Shown piece by piece: positions 20,774 to 28,388 of a stretch of 64,000 nt of DNA; within the stretch, counting starts at the first letter, position 1; each line of letters begins with the position of its first letter. The notes under the pieces were generated by a model. The model saw nothing but the letters and a program-made list of their open reading frames with translations. It was not told where the DNA came from and made no database searches. The position numbers and the translations under genes are program-made. This DNA comes from Nocardioides jiangsuensis (GTDB taxonomy: Bacteria > Actinomycetota > Actinomycetes > Propionibacteriales > Nocardioidaceae), in contig NZ_JAIEZQ010000002.1 of assembly GCF_019679455.1 (NCBI RefSeq), positions 806,001-870,000 of the forward strand, read 5' to 3'.

Positions 20774-22699
20774 TCAGCCGCTGGGCGTGGGCGCCTCGAG
20801 CGTCACCACGACCGGGGCCGAGCGGCCGCGCTGCCCGTCCGCGTCGTCCGCGACGACCCGCAGGGTGTGGCTGCCCGGCGGCCACCCGGTCGTCTCCCAG
20901 GTCAGCGCGTACGGCGCCGTCCGGCTCGCGTCCACGGCATACCCGTCGACGAGCAGCGTGACCTTCTCCACGGCGGACCCGGTCTCGGCGTTCGGGTCGA
21001 CCTCGATGCTCACCGGCACGGCCTCGCCGACGAGGGCGACGTCGTCGTCGTCGGGCGCGGTGATGCGCACGACCGGGCCGGGAGCGAGCGGCGTGACCGC
21101 TGCCGACCGCGTCCCGGCCGAGGTGCCCACCCGGTTCCGTGCGCGGACCGCGACGGTGTAGCTCCGCGCCGGGTCGAGGCCGTCCAGCACGGCGCGGCGG
21201 ACCAGGCCGCCGACCGTGTCGACGCGGACCGTGGTCGCCGCCAGCCCGGGTGTCCGTACGGTCAGCTGGTAGCCGGTGATGATCGAGCCGTTGTCGAGCG
21301 GCTTGGCCCAGGTCACCCGCGCGCCGCCGACGGTCGGCCGGGCGGTCACCGACGGGGGCGCGTCCGGCGCCGCCGGTGCGGGCGCGGCGTAGTCCACCGT
21401 CACCCGTGCCCCCGCGCGGCCCTCGGTGACGGTGGTGAACCGGATCCCCTCGGGGCTGGTCCAGCTGCTGCGGGCAGGGAGCCGGGTGCGCTCCCACTCG
21501 GTGTACGCCCGCCCGCCCGCGAACCCGGTGCCGCTCCCGGGCATCAGGTCGAGCAGCTCGGGCTCGGCGGTGCCGGCCCGGACCCGGAGGACCACGCCGT
21601 GCGCGCCCGGGGCGAAGGCGGCGTCCCGGCCGTACCGGGTCCGGTACTCCAGCCAGTAGGCCCGCAGCCCGCCCGTGCGCACCCGCAGCGCCTTGAGACC
21701 CGGGCCGGTGGTCTCGTACGGCGCCAGGGTGCGGGTGGCGTCGGAGCCGAGCACGGCCAGGTCCTGCAACCAGCCGAGCTGCTCCTTGTACACGGCCTGG
21801 AGGTGCCCGCCGCCACGGTTGCCCATCACGTCGAACGGGTCGCCGTACGGGATGCTCGCGCAGTGCGACGACCAGGTGACCGGGTCGCCCCCGCTGCGGC
21901 ACTCGCGGGCATGGGCGTGCTCGAGGCCGAGGTTGTGGCCCTGCTCGTGCACCGCGACGTCGTACCGCGTGGACCCGAACAGCCACACGTGCTTGCCCGG
22001 GAGCGAGCCGAGCCCGAGCATCCCGCCGCCGTCACAGGGCAGGTAGAGCAGGTAGCGGGAGTAGGCAGCGAGCCGGTGCCCCGCCCGTCGCGCGGCCGTC
22101 TCGGCCCGGTCCATCGACGTGTGCGCCGACCCGGTGCAGTCGCTCGGACGCTTGATCCGCAGCCAGGAGGTGACCGTCCCGGAGACGGTGTAGCGGCCGT
22201 GCGAGACCTCCTCGAACCAAGACCGGCCCTGGCCCACGAAGGCGGACCTGGCCGCGGCGGCGGACGGCCTGCTCGGCCGGGTGGCGCCCCAGTAGGCCCG
22301 CATCACCAGCAGCCGGTCGGAGCGCGGCGCTGCGGCCGCGGCGGTCAGGCGCCGCGCGTCGGGGAGCGCGCGCAGGGAGGTGGCCGTGACGGTACCCGCG
22401 GCGAGGTGTCCCTCGACCGCGACGTGCGTGCCGGGCGCCGGGGCGCGAAGGCCGGCCAGGTCGAGCCAGAGGGTCCGCCGCTCGGTGCGCAGGGCGTGCA
22501 GGACGTGCTCGCCCGCCTCGCCGACCGCGGACATCCGCAGGTAGGTGCCCTCCAGGGTGACGGTCCGGCCGGGCGTGGACGCGGTCGCCGGGGACGAGGT
22601 CGCGGGGACCGCGAGCGGGAGTCCGAGCAGCCCGGCGAGCAGACACCCGAGCAGCGAGAGCAGGAGCGGGGAGCGCGGGCTCCCGGCCGGTACGGACAT
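20774..22699 (-). CDS. Secreted zinc metalloprotease, gametolysin (M11)-like, with fibronectin III and Ig-like domains
   Basis: The 641-residue protein has a signal peptide (residues 10-33). Its catalytic zinc site HEQGHNLGLEH is at 251-261, with a downstream FDVMGN giving the Met-turn, the metzincin pattern of peptidase family M11. The C-terminal part holds a fibronectin type III domain (about 455-550) and an Ig-like domain (about 555-635, with VRITAPDDDDV at its start), likely for substrate or wall binding. The ATG at 22699 has a perfect AGGAGG site 6 bases upstream. Several cysteines suggest an extracellular fold. The substrate is unknown. Confidence 0.85.
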   Translation of the reverse strand: MSVPAGSPRSPLLLSLLGCLLAGLLGLPLAVPATSSPATASTPGRTVTLEGTYLRMSAVGEAGEHVLHALRTERRTLWLDLAGLRAPAPGTHVAVEGHLAAGTVTATSLRALPDARRLTAAAAAPRSDRLLVMRAYWGATRPSRPSAAAARSAFVGQGRSWFEEVSHGRYTVSGTVTSWLRIKRPSDCTGSAHTSMDRAETAARRAGHRLAAYSRYLLYLPCDGGGMLGLGSLPGKHVWLFGSTRYDVAVHEQGHNLGLEHAHARECRSGGDPVTWSSHCASIPYGDPFDVMGNRGGGHLQAVYKEQLGWLQDLAVLGSDATRTLAPYETTGPGLKALRVRTGGLRAYWLEYRTRYGRDAAFAPGAHGVVLRVRAGTAEPELLDLMPGSGTGFAGGRAYTEWERTRLPARSSWTSPEGIRFTTVTEGRAGARVTVDYAAPAPAAPDAPPSVTARPTVGGARVTWAKPLDNGSIITGYQLTVRTPGLAATTVRVDTVGGLVRRAVLDGLDPARSYTVAVRARNRVGTSAGTRSAAVTPLAPGPVVRITAPDDDDVALVGEAVPVSIEVDPNAETGSAVEKVTLLVDGYAVDASRTAPYALTWETTGWPPGSHTLRVVADDADGQRGRSAPVVVTLEAPTPSG

Positions 22700-22791
22700 G
22701 GACGACCTCCTCAGGGACAGTGTCCGCCGAACCGGCACAAAAAGGTGGTTCCGGGCGGATGTCTCTCTCCGGACGGGGCTAGGTTGGCCCC

Positions 22792-23412
22792 ATGGCGGAC
22801 CTTCAGTGCGCGGCCACGCTCTACGTCGCCCGGCACGCCGAGGCGGAGTACGAGTCCGCCCTGCTCAGCGACTGCGGAGGCAGCCTCACCCCGCGGGGAC
22901 GCGAGCAGGCCCGCGCGCTCGGGGTGTCGCTGCGCGATGCCCGGATCGCGGTCGTGCACACCAGCCCGATGGCGCGGGCGGTGCAGACCGCCGAGATCGC
23001 GGCCGCCGTGCTCGGCGTCGGGGTGCAGGTCCGGGAGGGGCTGCGCGAGTTCTCGGTGGGGGAGCACCACGGCAAGGAGTACGACGCGGCGCTGTTCGAC
23101 CCGACGTTCACGCGCTGGCTGGCGGGCGACCTGGCCGCCACGGTGCCTGGAGGGGAGTCGGGCGCCGAGGTGGTCGGCCGCATGCGCGAGGAGATCGAGC
23201 TGATGGCCGACCTGTACCGCGGGGAGAGCGTGCTCGTGGTCAGCCATGGCGGTGCCATGTGCGCGGCGCTCCCGCAGCTGTCGCGGAACCTGCCCGGGGA
23301 CTACCCGGCGGGCCGGCCGCTGGGCAACTGCGACGTCGTCGAGGCGGCCGTCGACGCGGACGGGCTGGTCGTGCGGGCCTGGGCGGGGGAGCGGTCAGCC
23401 GGGTGGGCGTGA
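22792..23412 (+). CDS. Histidine phosphatase (phosphoglycerate mutase-like) family protein
   Basis: The 206-residue protein has the family's phosphohistidine motif RHAEAEY (residues 14-20; RHGE in many relatives) and the second catalytic histidine in VVSHGGAM (near 152). It is probably a phosphatase of a small metabolite or phosphosugar rather than a true mutase. A -10 element TAGGTT (22780-22785) ends 6 bases before the ATG, so the mRNA is probably leaderless. Its last 18 bases overlap the end of the convergent gene that stops at 23395. Confidence 0.85.
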   Translation: MADLQCAATLYVARHAEAEYESALLSDCGGSLTPRGREQARALGVSLRDARIAVVHTSPMARAVQTAEIAAAVLGVGVQVREGLREFSVGEHHGKEYDAALFDPTFTRWLAGDLAATVPGGESGAEVVGRMREEIELMADLYRGESVLVVSHGGAMCAALPQLSRNLPGDYPAGRPLGNCDVVEAAVDADGLVVRAWAGERSAGWA

Positions 23413-23949
23413 GGAGGCGGTCGCCCGGGGACAGGACGCCTCGCGCGGCGAGCCGGTGTGCACCTCCTCGGGCAACGTCACGCGCACCGCGTCCGCGAGC
23501 ACCCCGGCCCGGACCACGCGCAGGGCCACTTTGGTCGCGAAGCTCCCGGCTCGCGCCGACAGCGTCTCGCAGGCGTGCATCAGCAGGCTGACCTCGACCC
23601 GGGTCCGCTCCCCGGCGGGGATGGTGAACTCGCGTCGGCCGTCCGCGTCGGTCACCCCGGTGTAGCGGAACAGCCGGGGCTCGACGTCGGTGGCCGCGAG
23701 CCCGGTCACCGTCACCGGCACCCGCCCGTCGTTCGAGAGCACGAACGAGTAGACCAGGGTCGCCCGGTCGTCGTACCGGACCTGGCGGATGGTACGGCCG
23801 CCGACGCGGAAGACCGCGGACGCCTCGGTGCCGCGCACCTGGGTCGGGCCGTGCGCGGCCAGGACCGGGTCGGTGCTCGCCGTGGCCACGCCCGCTCCCG
23901 CGGCGAGCAGGAGCAGGACGGCGAGGGCGACGAGCGCCCGGCGCGGCAC
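23395..23949 (-). CDS. Secreted protein of unknown function, coupled to the beta-helix gene
   Basis: The 184-residue product starts at GTG 23949, 2 bases after the stop of the beta-helix gene, so it is translationally coupled to it. An Arg pair, a hydrophobic segment and an AxA-like site (VATA) form a signal peptide of about 25 residues. The rest is beta-rich with two cysteines near CETLS and CPRAT that could form a disulfide. I recognise no family. The pairing suggests it acts with the beta-helix protein at the cell surface. It ends in an 18-base tail overlap with the histidine phosphatase gene. Confidence 0.72.
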   Translation of the reverse strand: MPRRALVALAVLLLLAAGAGVATASTDPVLAAHGPTQVRGTEASAVFRVGGRTIRQVRYDDRATLVYSFVLSNDGRVPVTVTGLAATDVEPRLFRYTGVTDADGRREFTIPAGERTRVEVSLLMHACETLSARAGSFATKVALRVVRAGVLADAVRVTLPEEVHTGSPREASCPRATASSRPPG

Positions 23950-23951
23950 GG

Positions 23952-25820
23952 TCAGCCCCGCCCGCCCGCGGCGAGGGAGCGGCGCCGTACCGTGCCCAGG
24001 CCGAGCACGAGCGCCCCGGCGATCCCGGCGAGCGCGAGCGGCACCCCTCCGGCCGGTCCGGAGCCGCTCCCGGCGGGCGCGGCGACGGCGTCGTCGAGCG
24101 GGGCGTCGGAGCGCTCGCTCGGGCGCTGCGGGCTGTCGAACCACGCGCAGCCCGGCGGGTGCCGGAAGTTCTCGTCGTTGCGGTCGTACTGGCTGCAGCT
24201 GAGGAAACCGGCGTCCTTGACCGGCGCGCCCGGGACGAACCGCGAGCCGCCGTCCGCGCAGCGACCCGGGTCGACCAGGAAGTTGTCGGTCGCGGTGCCG
24301 TGCGAGGAGCGGTTGTCCTGCCAGCAGTTGCCGACGCCCTGGTCGTCCCACCAGTGGTCGAGGCCGTTGTGCCGCACCGCGCCGTCGGGCCGGATCCCCA
24401 GCACGTTGGCGAAGGTCCGGTTGCCGTTGGAGGTGTCGTAGAGCTTCGCGGGGTCCATCTCGTCGCGCAGCGGCGAGGGCACCCAGAACTGCATGGTGCC
24501 GTAGCGCCAGTTGCCGTAGATCCGGTTGTGGTCGGTGGAGTTGAAGTTGCCGCCGGCGATCAGCACGCCGGTGCCGACCGGGGTCGGGACCACCGGGCAC
24601 ACCGTGCCCCGGAGGTAGCCGCGCTCCTCCATCGGCCTCGCGCACACCCCGGTGTCGACGTACCGCTCGTAGTAGTTCTCGTTGTTGTCGTAGATCAGGT
24701 TGCTGCTCCACCGGGCGTGGTCCTGGGGGAGGCCCGGGTGGCCGGGGAAGAGCGAGTCCGTCGCGATCCCGGTCGCGTTGTCGTAGAAGCGGTTGTGGTG
24801 CGCCCACACCGAGTTGCCCGCCGTGCCGGAGTAGCCCAGCGTGTTGTCGTGGCTGCGGTTGCGCCGGATCTCGATGGAGTACCGGGTCGGCGTGAACTCC
24901 TCGTTGTCGGCGTTGACGTCCGACGCCGAGCCGGGGTAGATGCCCGAGTCGCCGTTGTAGTAGGCGTCGACCCGCTGGATCAGCCCGTGGTCGCTGGCGA
25001 ACGCGAGGACGCCGTACTCGTCGTTGCCGCGGGCCACGACCCGGTCCACGACGAAGCCGTCGGTCTCGAGGACGTAGAGCGCGTTGAACTCCGCCTGCTG
25101 CACGGTGAAGTTGCGGAAGTAGACCCCGCCGGCCCGGTCGGCGCGGATCGCGTTGAGCTTGGCGAACCGGTTGTCGATCAGCACGTCGCGGCGGGAGGCG
25201 CCGGTGCCGACCAGCTGCGTGCCGCAGAACCGGCTGTCGCAGTCGATGGACCGGTTCCCGGGGGTGCCGTCGCCGAAGATCGTGATCAGGTTGAGGTTGT
25301 GCGGGCAGCGCACCTGGTCGGAGTAGGCCAGCGCGACGGGGCCCGCGTCGCCGCTCCCGCTGTCGGGGGAGGAGAGACTGCCGATGTACTGCGAGACGTC
25401 CACCGGGTCGTCGGAGCGGGTGCCGAGGTTGGCGCAGTACGACGACGTCGGCCGGTTCGCCCAGCGGCGCTCGGAGTAGACGCCGGGGAGCACGTAGACC
25501 GAGGTGCGCGGTCGCGCGATGCTGTTCACCGCGGTCTGGATCGACCCGAACCGGCACTCCTCGAGCAGCGCGCGGTTGCGGCGCTCGAGCGCGCCGGGCT
25601 GCATCCGGTCGATCCGCCTCGCGCTGTCGGGGCGGCAGACCACCCGGTGCCGCGGGTTGTCGAGGCCGAGGAACTCCGGGCGCCTCCCGCTGCCGTCGGG
25701 GAACGAGGCCTCGCGCTCCTCGTGGGCGCTGGCCGAGGGGAGCGCACCTCCTCCGCCGAGCAGCAGCCCGGCCAGCAGCGCGACGAGGACGAGGACGACG
25801 TGCGGGCGTGATCTACGCAT
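23952..25820 (-). CDS. Secreted, membrane-anchored right-handed beta-helix protein
   Basis: The 622-residue protein has a signal peptide (residues 8-32, ASA cleavage), a long middle region of Asn-rich rungs such as RNRSHDN, NRFYDNATG, NLIYDNNEN and NRIYGNWRY typical of parallel beta-helix (PbH1) repeats, and one C-terminal membrane helix (about 590-610) followed by RRR. The helix would thus be displayed outside and anchored. About fourteen cysteines occur in the extracellular part. Beta-helix folds are found in polysaccharide lyases and adhesins, but no catalytic site can be named. A GGAGGTG site precedes the ATG. Confidence 0.8.
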   Translation of the reverse strand: MRRSRPHVVLVLVALLAGLLLGGGGALPSASAHEEREASFPDGSGRRPEFLGLDNPRHRVVCRPDSARRIDRMQPGALERRNRALLEECRFGSIQTAVNSIARPRTSVYVLPGVYSERRWANRPTSSYCANLGTRSDDPVDVSQYIGSLSSPDSGSGDAGPVALAYSDQVRCPHNLNLITIFGDGTPGNRSIDCDSRFCGTQLVGTGASRRDVLIDNRFAKLNAIRADRAGGVYFRNFTVQQAEFNALYVLETDGFVVDRVVARGNDEYGVLAFASDHGLIQRVDAYYNGDSGIYPGSASDVNADNEEFTPTRYSIEIRRNRSHDNTLGYSGTAGNSVWAHHNRFYDNATGIATDSLFPGHPGLPQDHARWSSNLIYDNNENYYERYVDTGVCARPMEERGYLRGTVCPVVPTPVGTGVLIAGGNFNSTDHNRIYGNWRYGTMQFWVPSPLRDEMDPAKLYDTSNGNRTFANVLGIRPDGAVRHNGLDHWWDDQGVGNCWQDNRSSHGTATDNFLVDPGRCADGGSRFVPGAPVKDAGFLSCSQYDRNDENFRHPPGCAWFDSPQRPSERSDAPLDDAVAAPAGSGSGPAGGVPLALAGIAGALVLGLGTVRRRSLAAGGRG

Positions 25821-25841
25821 CAGGACACCTCCGATGTCCCA

Positions 25842-25855
25842 TGCAACGAGTTCTA
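25842..25855. promoter_or_regulatory. Candidate KstR-like operator before the beta-helix gene
   Basis: TGCAACGAGTTCTA fits the published KstR consensus TNNAACNNGTTNNA at every fixed position. It lies 22 bases before the start of the beta-helix gene (minus strand) and about 90 bases before the divergent lipoprotein gene. Any steroid or lipid connection is inference. Confidence 0.35.
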
Positions 25856-25943
25856 GTGACGGAGGTTACGCGCGGGCGGCGCGGCTAGGGTCGGGGTGAC
25901 GGGGGGGTACGCCGCCCACGCCGCCGTTCCGAGGAGGGTCCGC

Positions 25944-26567
25944 ATGCGCGTCGCCCGGGTGTGGCTGGTCCGGCCGCTCGTCCTCGCGGCGCTGCTGCTC
26001 GGCCCGCTGGCCGGGTGCGGCACGACCTCCGGCACGCAGGACGCGCCCACGGCTCCGGCCGCGACCCCGGCGGTCGGTGGGCCGACGAGCCGGCCGGTGC
26101 CCGCCCCCACGACCGGGATGGACCTGCTCGAGCTGGCCGTGGCCGCTCGGCTCCGGCGCGAGCTCGCCGGGCAGGGGCTGACCCTGGACCACCTGGACTG
26201 CCCGCCGTGGCGCGGGCGCGAGAACGCGGTGGTGCGCTGCACCGGCTACCTCGACGGCCTGGTCGGGACCGTCCGCGTGTCGCTGTCCCGCTCCCCGTCG
26301 GGGACGGTGGAGTTCGACGCCCGCCTCGAGGACGGGGTGGTCGCCACGCAGAACCTGGTCCGCCGGCTGGAGGCGGAGGGGTGGACCGGGGTCGACTGCG
26401 GGGACCGGGCCGCCTACCGCGCCGAGGTCGGGGCGCAGATCGTGTGCGCCGGGCACGGGCCGGCCGCCGCCGACGGGGCGGGCGCCGCAGGCCCCGGGGC
26501 CGCGACGTCGTACGTGGTCGCCACCGTCACCGACGAGTCCGGCGCGGTGGAGATCCGGGCCTGGTGA
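25944..26567 (+). CDS. Putative lipoprotein with a DUF4333-like domain
   Basis: The 207-residue product has a lipobox LAGC at the end of a short hydrophobic signal (cleavage before Cys about residue 22), so it should be a lipid-anchored outer-face protein. A low-complexity Pro/Ala/Thr linker follows. The folded part holds a DCPPWRG ... VRCTGY pair of cysteines resembling the DUF4333 lipoprotein family, and a second pair (DCGDRAA, IVCAGHG). The ATG at 25944 has a GAGGAGG site at 25931-25937, which fixes the start. No function is known. Confidence 0.75.
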   Translation: MRVARVWLVRPLVLAALLLGPLAGCGTTSGTQDAPTAPAATPAVGGPTSRPVPAPTTGMDLLELAVAARLRRELAGQGLTLDHLDCPPWRGRENAVVRCTGYLDGLVGTVRVSLSRSPSGTVEFDARLEDGVVATQNLVRRLEAEGWTGVDCGDRAAYRAEVGAQIVCAGHGPAAADGAGAAGPGAATSYVVATVTDESGAVEIRAW

Positions 26568-26603
26568 GACCCGGCCCGGGGCGAGTTCGGGCAGACTCTC
26601 CCC

Positions 26604-27524
26604 ATGGCACGGGTGATCGTGATCGGAGCGGGCGTGGTCGGGCTGTCCTGTGCGCTGCGTGTGCTGCAGACCGGGCACCACGTGGACGTGGTCGCGCGCG
26701 ACCTGCCGCTGGAGACCACCTCGGCGACCGCGGCCGCGCTCTGGTACCCCTACCGGGCCTTCCCCTACGAGCGCGTGTCGGCGTGGTCGGCGACCTCGTT
26801 CACCGAGTTCGAGCGGCTCGCCGCCGACGAGGACACCGGGGTGGCGATGGTCGAGGGGACCGAGCTGCACCGCAGCCGGACGTCCGACCCGTGGTGGTCC
26901 GCCGCCGTCCCCGCCCTCACCCGGGTGCGCGCGATGCCGGCGCCGTACGTCGACGGCTGGTCGTTCCGGGCGCCGGTCGTCGAGATGCCGGTCTACCTGC
27001 GCTGGCTGTCCGGCCAGGTCGTCGAGGCCGGCGGCACGATCACCCGGATGGCGCTCGGCGGGCTGCCGGACCAGGCCGAGGTGGTGGTCAACGCCAGCGG
27101 CCTCGGCGCGCGGCTGATCGGGTCCGACCCCTCGGTGCTCCCGGTGCGCGGCCAGGTGGTCCATGTCGAGCAGTTCGGCCTCGACCGGTGGTGGCTCGAC
27201 GGGGCCGGGCCGACGTACGTGGTGCCGCGCTCGAAGGACGTCGTGGTGGGCGGCACCGACGAGGAGGGGGAGTGGAGCCGTACGCCGGACCCGGCGACCG
27301 CCGCGCGGATCCTGGAGCGGGCGAGCCTGCTGGTCCCCGAGCTGGCGAAGGCGCGGGTGCTGCGGCACAGGGTGGGCCTGCGTCCCGCCCGGCCGCGGGT
27401 GCGCCTGGAGGAGGAGCGCTGCGGGGACGCCCGGGTCGTCCACTGCTACGGGCACGGCGGAGCCGGGGTCACGCTCTCCTGGGGCTGCGCCGACGAGGTG
27501 GCCGCCCTGGTCGGCCCGGCCTGA
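26604..27524 (+). CDS. D-amino-acid oxidase (FAD-dependent)
   Basis: The enzyme oxidises D-amino acids to 2-oxo acids, ammonia and hydrogen peroxide. The 306-residue protein has the FAD dinucleotide fold VIGAGVVGLS (residues 6-15), the substrate-loop segment around ALWYPYRAFPYERV, and the C-terminal DAAO signature HCYGHGGAGVTLSWG. The start is supported by a -10-like CAGACT (26592-26597) 6 bases before the ATG, indicating a leaderless mRNA. Its physiological substrate is not evident; D-Ala or D-Glu from the cell wall is likely. Confidence 0.9.
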   Translation: MARVIVIGAGVVGLSCALRVLQTGHHVDVVARDLPLETTSATAAALWYPYRAFPYERVSAWSATSFTEFERLAADEDTGVAMVEGTELHRSRTSDPWWSAAVPALTRVRAMPAPYVDGWSFRAPVVEMPVYLRWLSGQVVEAGGTITRMALGGLPDQAEVVVNASGLGARLIGSDPSVLPVRGQVVHVEQFGLDRWWLDGAGPTYVVPRSKDVVVGGTDEEGEWSRTPDPATAARILERASLLVPELAKARVLRHRVGLRPARPRVRLEEERCGDARVVHCYGHGGAGVTLSWGCADEVAALVGPA

Positions 27525-27536
27525 GGCAGCGCCGCC

Positions 27537-27584
27537 GGTCGTCCGTACCAGCGTGCGCCGGGGCGCGCGCTCCTACGGACGACC
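27537..27584. terminator. Bidirectional hairpin between the D-amino-acid oxidase and nucS genes
   Basis: Perfect 11-bp arms GGTCGTCCGTA (27537-27547) and TACGGACGACC (27574-27584) enclose a GC-rich segment that can itself pair. There is no T-run. The location between convergent genes fits a terminator for both. Confidence 0.65.
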
Positions 27585-27600
27585 CCGAGCGGAGGTCGGG

Positions 27601-28275
27601 TCAGAACAGGCGGGCGCTCGGGTCGTCCATGCCGCGCAGCGCGTCGTAGTCCACGACCGCGCAGGTGATCCCGCGGTCGGTGGCGAGCACGCGGGCCTGC
27701 GGCTTGATCTCCTGCGCGGCGAAGATCCCGCGCACCGGGCGGAGCTTGGGGTCGCGGTTGAGGAGCTCGAGGTAGCGGGTCAGCTGCTCCACGCCGTCGA
27801 TCTCGCCGCGCCGCTTGATCTCCACGGCGACCGAGGCGCCCCGGGCGTCGCGGCACATGAGGTCGACCGGGCCGATCGCGGTCGGGTACTCCCGTCGTAC
27901 CAGCGTCAGCCCCTCGGCCAGCGTGGCGGGGTGCTCGGCGAGCAGCTCCTGGAGGTGCTTCTCGACGCCGTCCTTCTGCAGGCCGGGGTCGACGCCGAGG
28001 TCGTGCACGGTGTCGTGGTGGACGACCTCGAGCAGGATCCGCAGCGTGTCGTCGTCCTTGCCGGTGACGGTCCACTCGACCACGCCGTCGTCGTTGGTGC
28101 CCTCGACCACCCTGCACGGCGGCGACATCCAGTTCAGCGGCTTGTAGGAGCCGCCGTCGGAGTGGATGAGCACCGACCCGTCGTTCTTGACCAGGATCAG
28201 CCGGGTGGCCATCGGCAGGTGGGCGGTGAGACGGCCGGCGTAGTCGACCTGGCAGTTCGCGATAACAAGGCGCAC
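27601..28275 (-). CDS. nucS: Mismatch-specific endonuclease NucS (EndoMS)
   Basis: NucS cuts both strands at G-T, G-G and T-T mismatches and provides mismatch repair in actinobacteria, which lack MutS/MutL. The 224-residue protein has the N-terminal DNA-binding domain, the catalytic core VDLMCRD ... [17 protein letters not shown] (Asp and Glu-x-Lys), and the C-terminal ARLF that matches the beta-clamp-binding tail. The GTG at 28275 (VRLVIANC) matches the family start; another in-frame GTG at 28299 would add 8 residues. It is divergent from the hydroxyacyl-CoA dehydrogenase gene. Confidence 0.95.
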   Translation of the reverse strand: MRLVIANCQVDYAGRLTAHLPMATRLILVKNDGSVLIHSDGGSYKPLNWMSPPCRVVEGTNDDGVVEWTVTGKDDDTLRILLEVVHHDTVHDLGVDPGLQKDGVEKHLQELLAEHPATLAEGLTLVRREYPTAIGPVDLMCRDARGASVAVEIKRRGEIDGVEQLTRYLELLNRDPKLRPVRGIFAAQEIKPQARVLATDRGITCAVVDYDALRGMDDPSARLF

Positions 28276-28388
28276 GGAGTGGGAGGTTACCTGCTCCACG
28301 GGCTCCGGTCCGGACCACGCCCTCGGGGTTGCCGGCGGGTGAACTTCGTCACGGCACGAACGGCGGCGCCCGTGCCATGATTCGGCCC

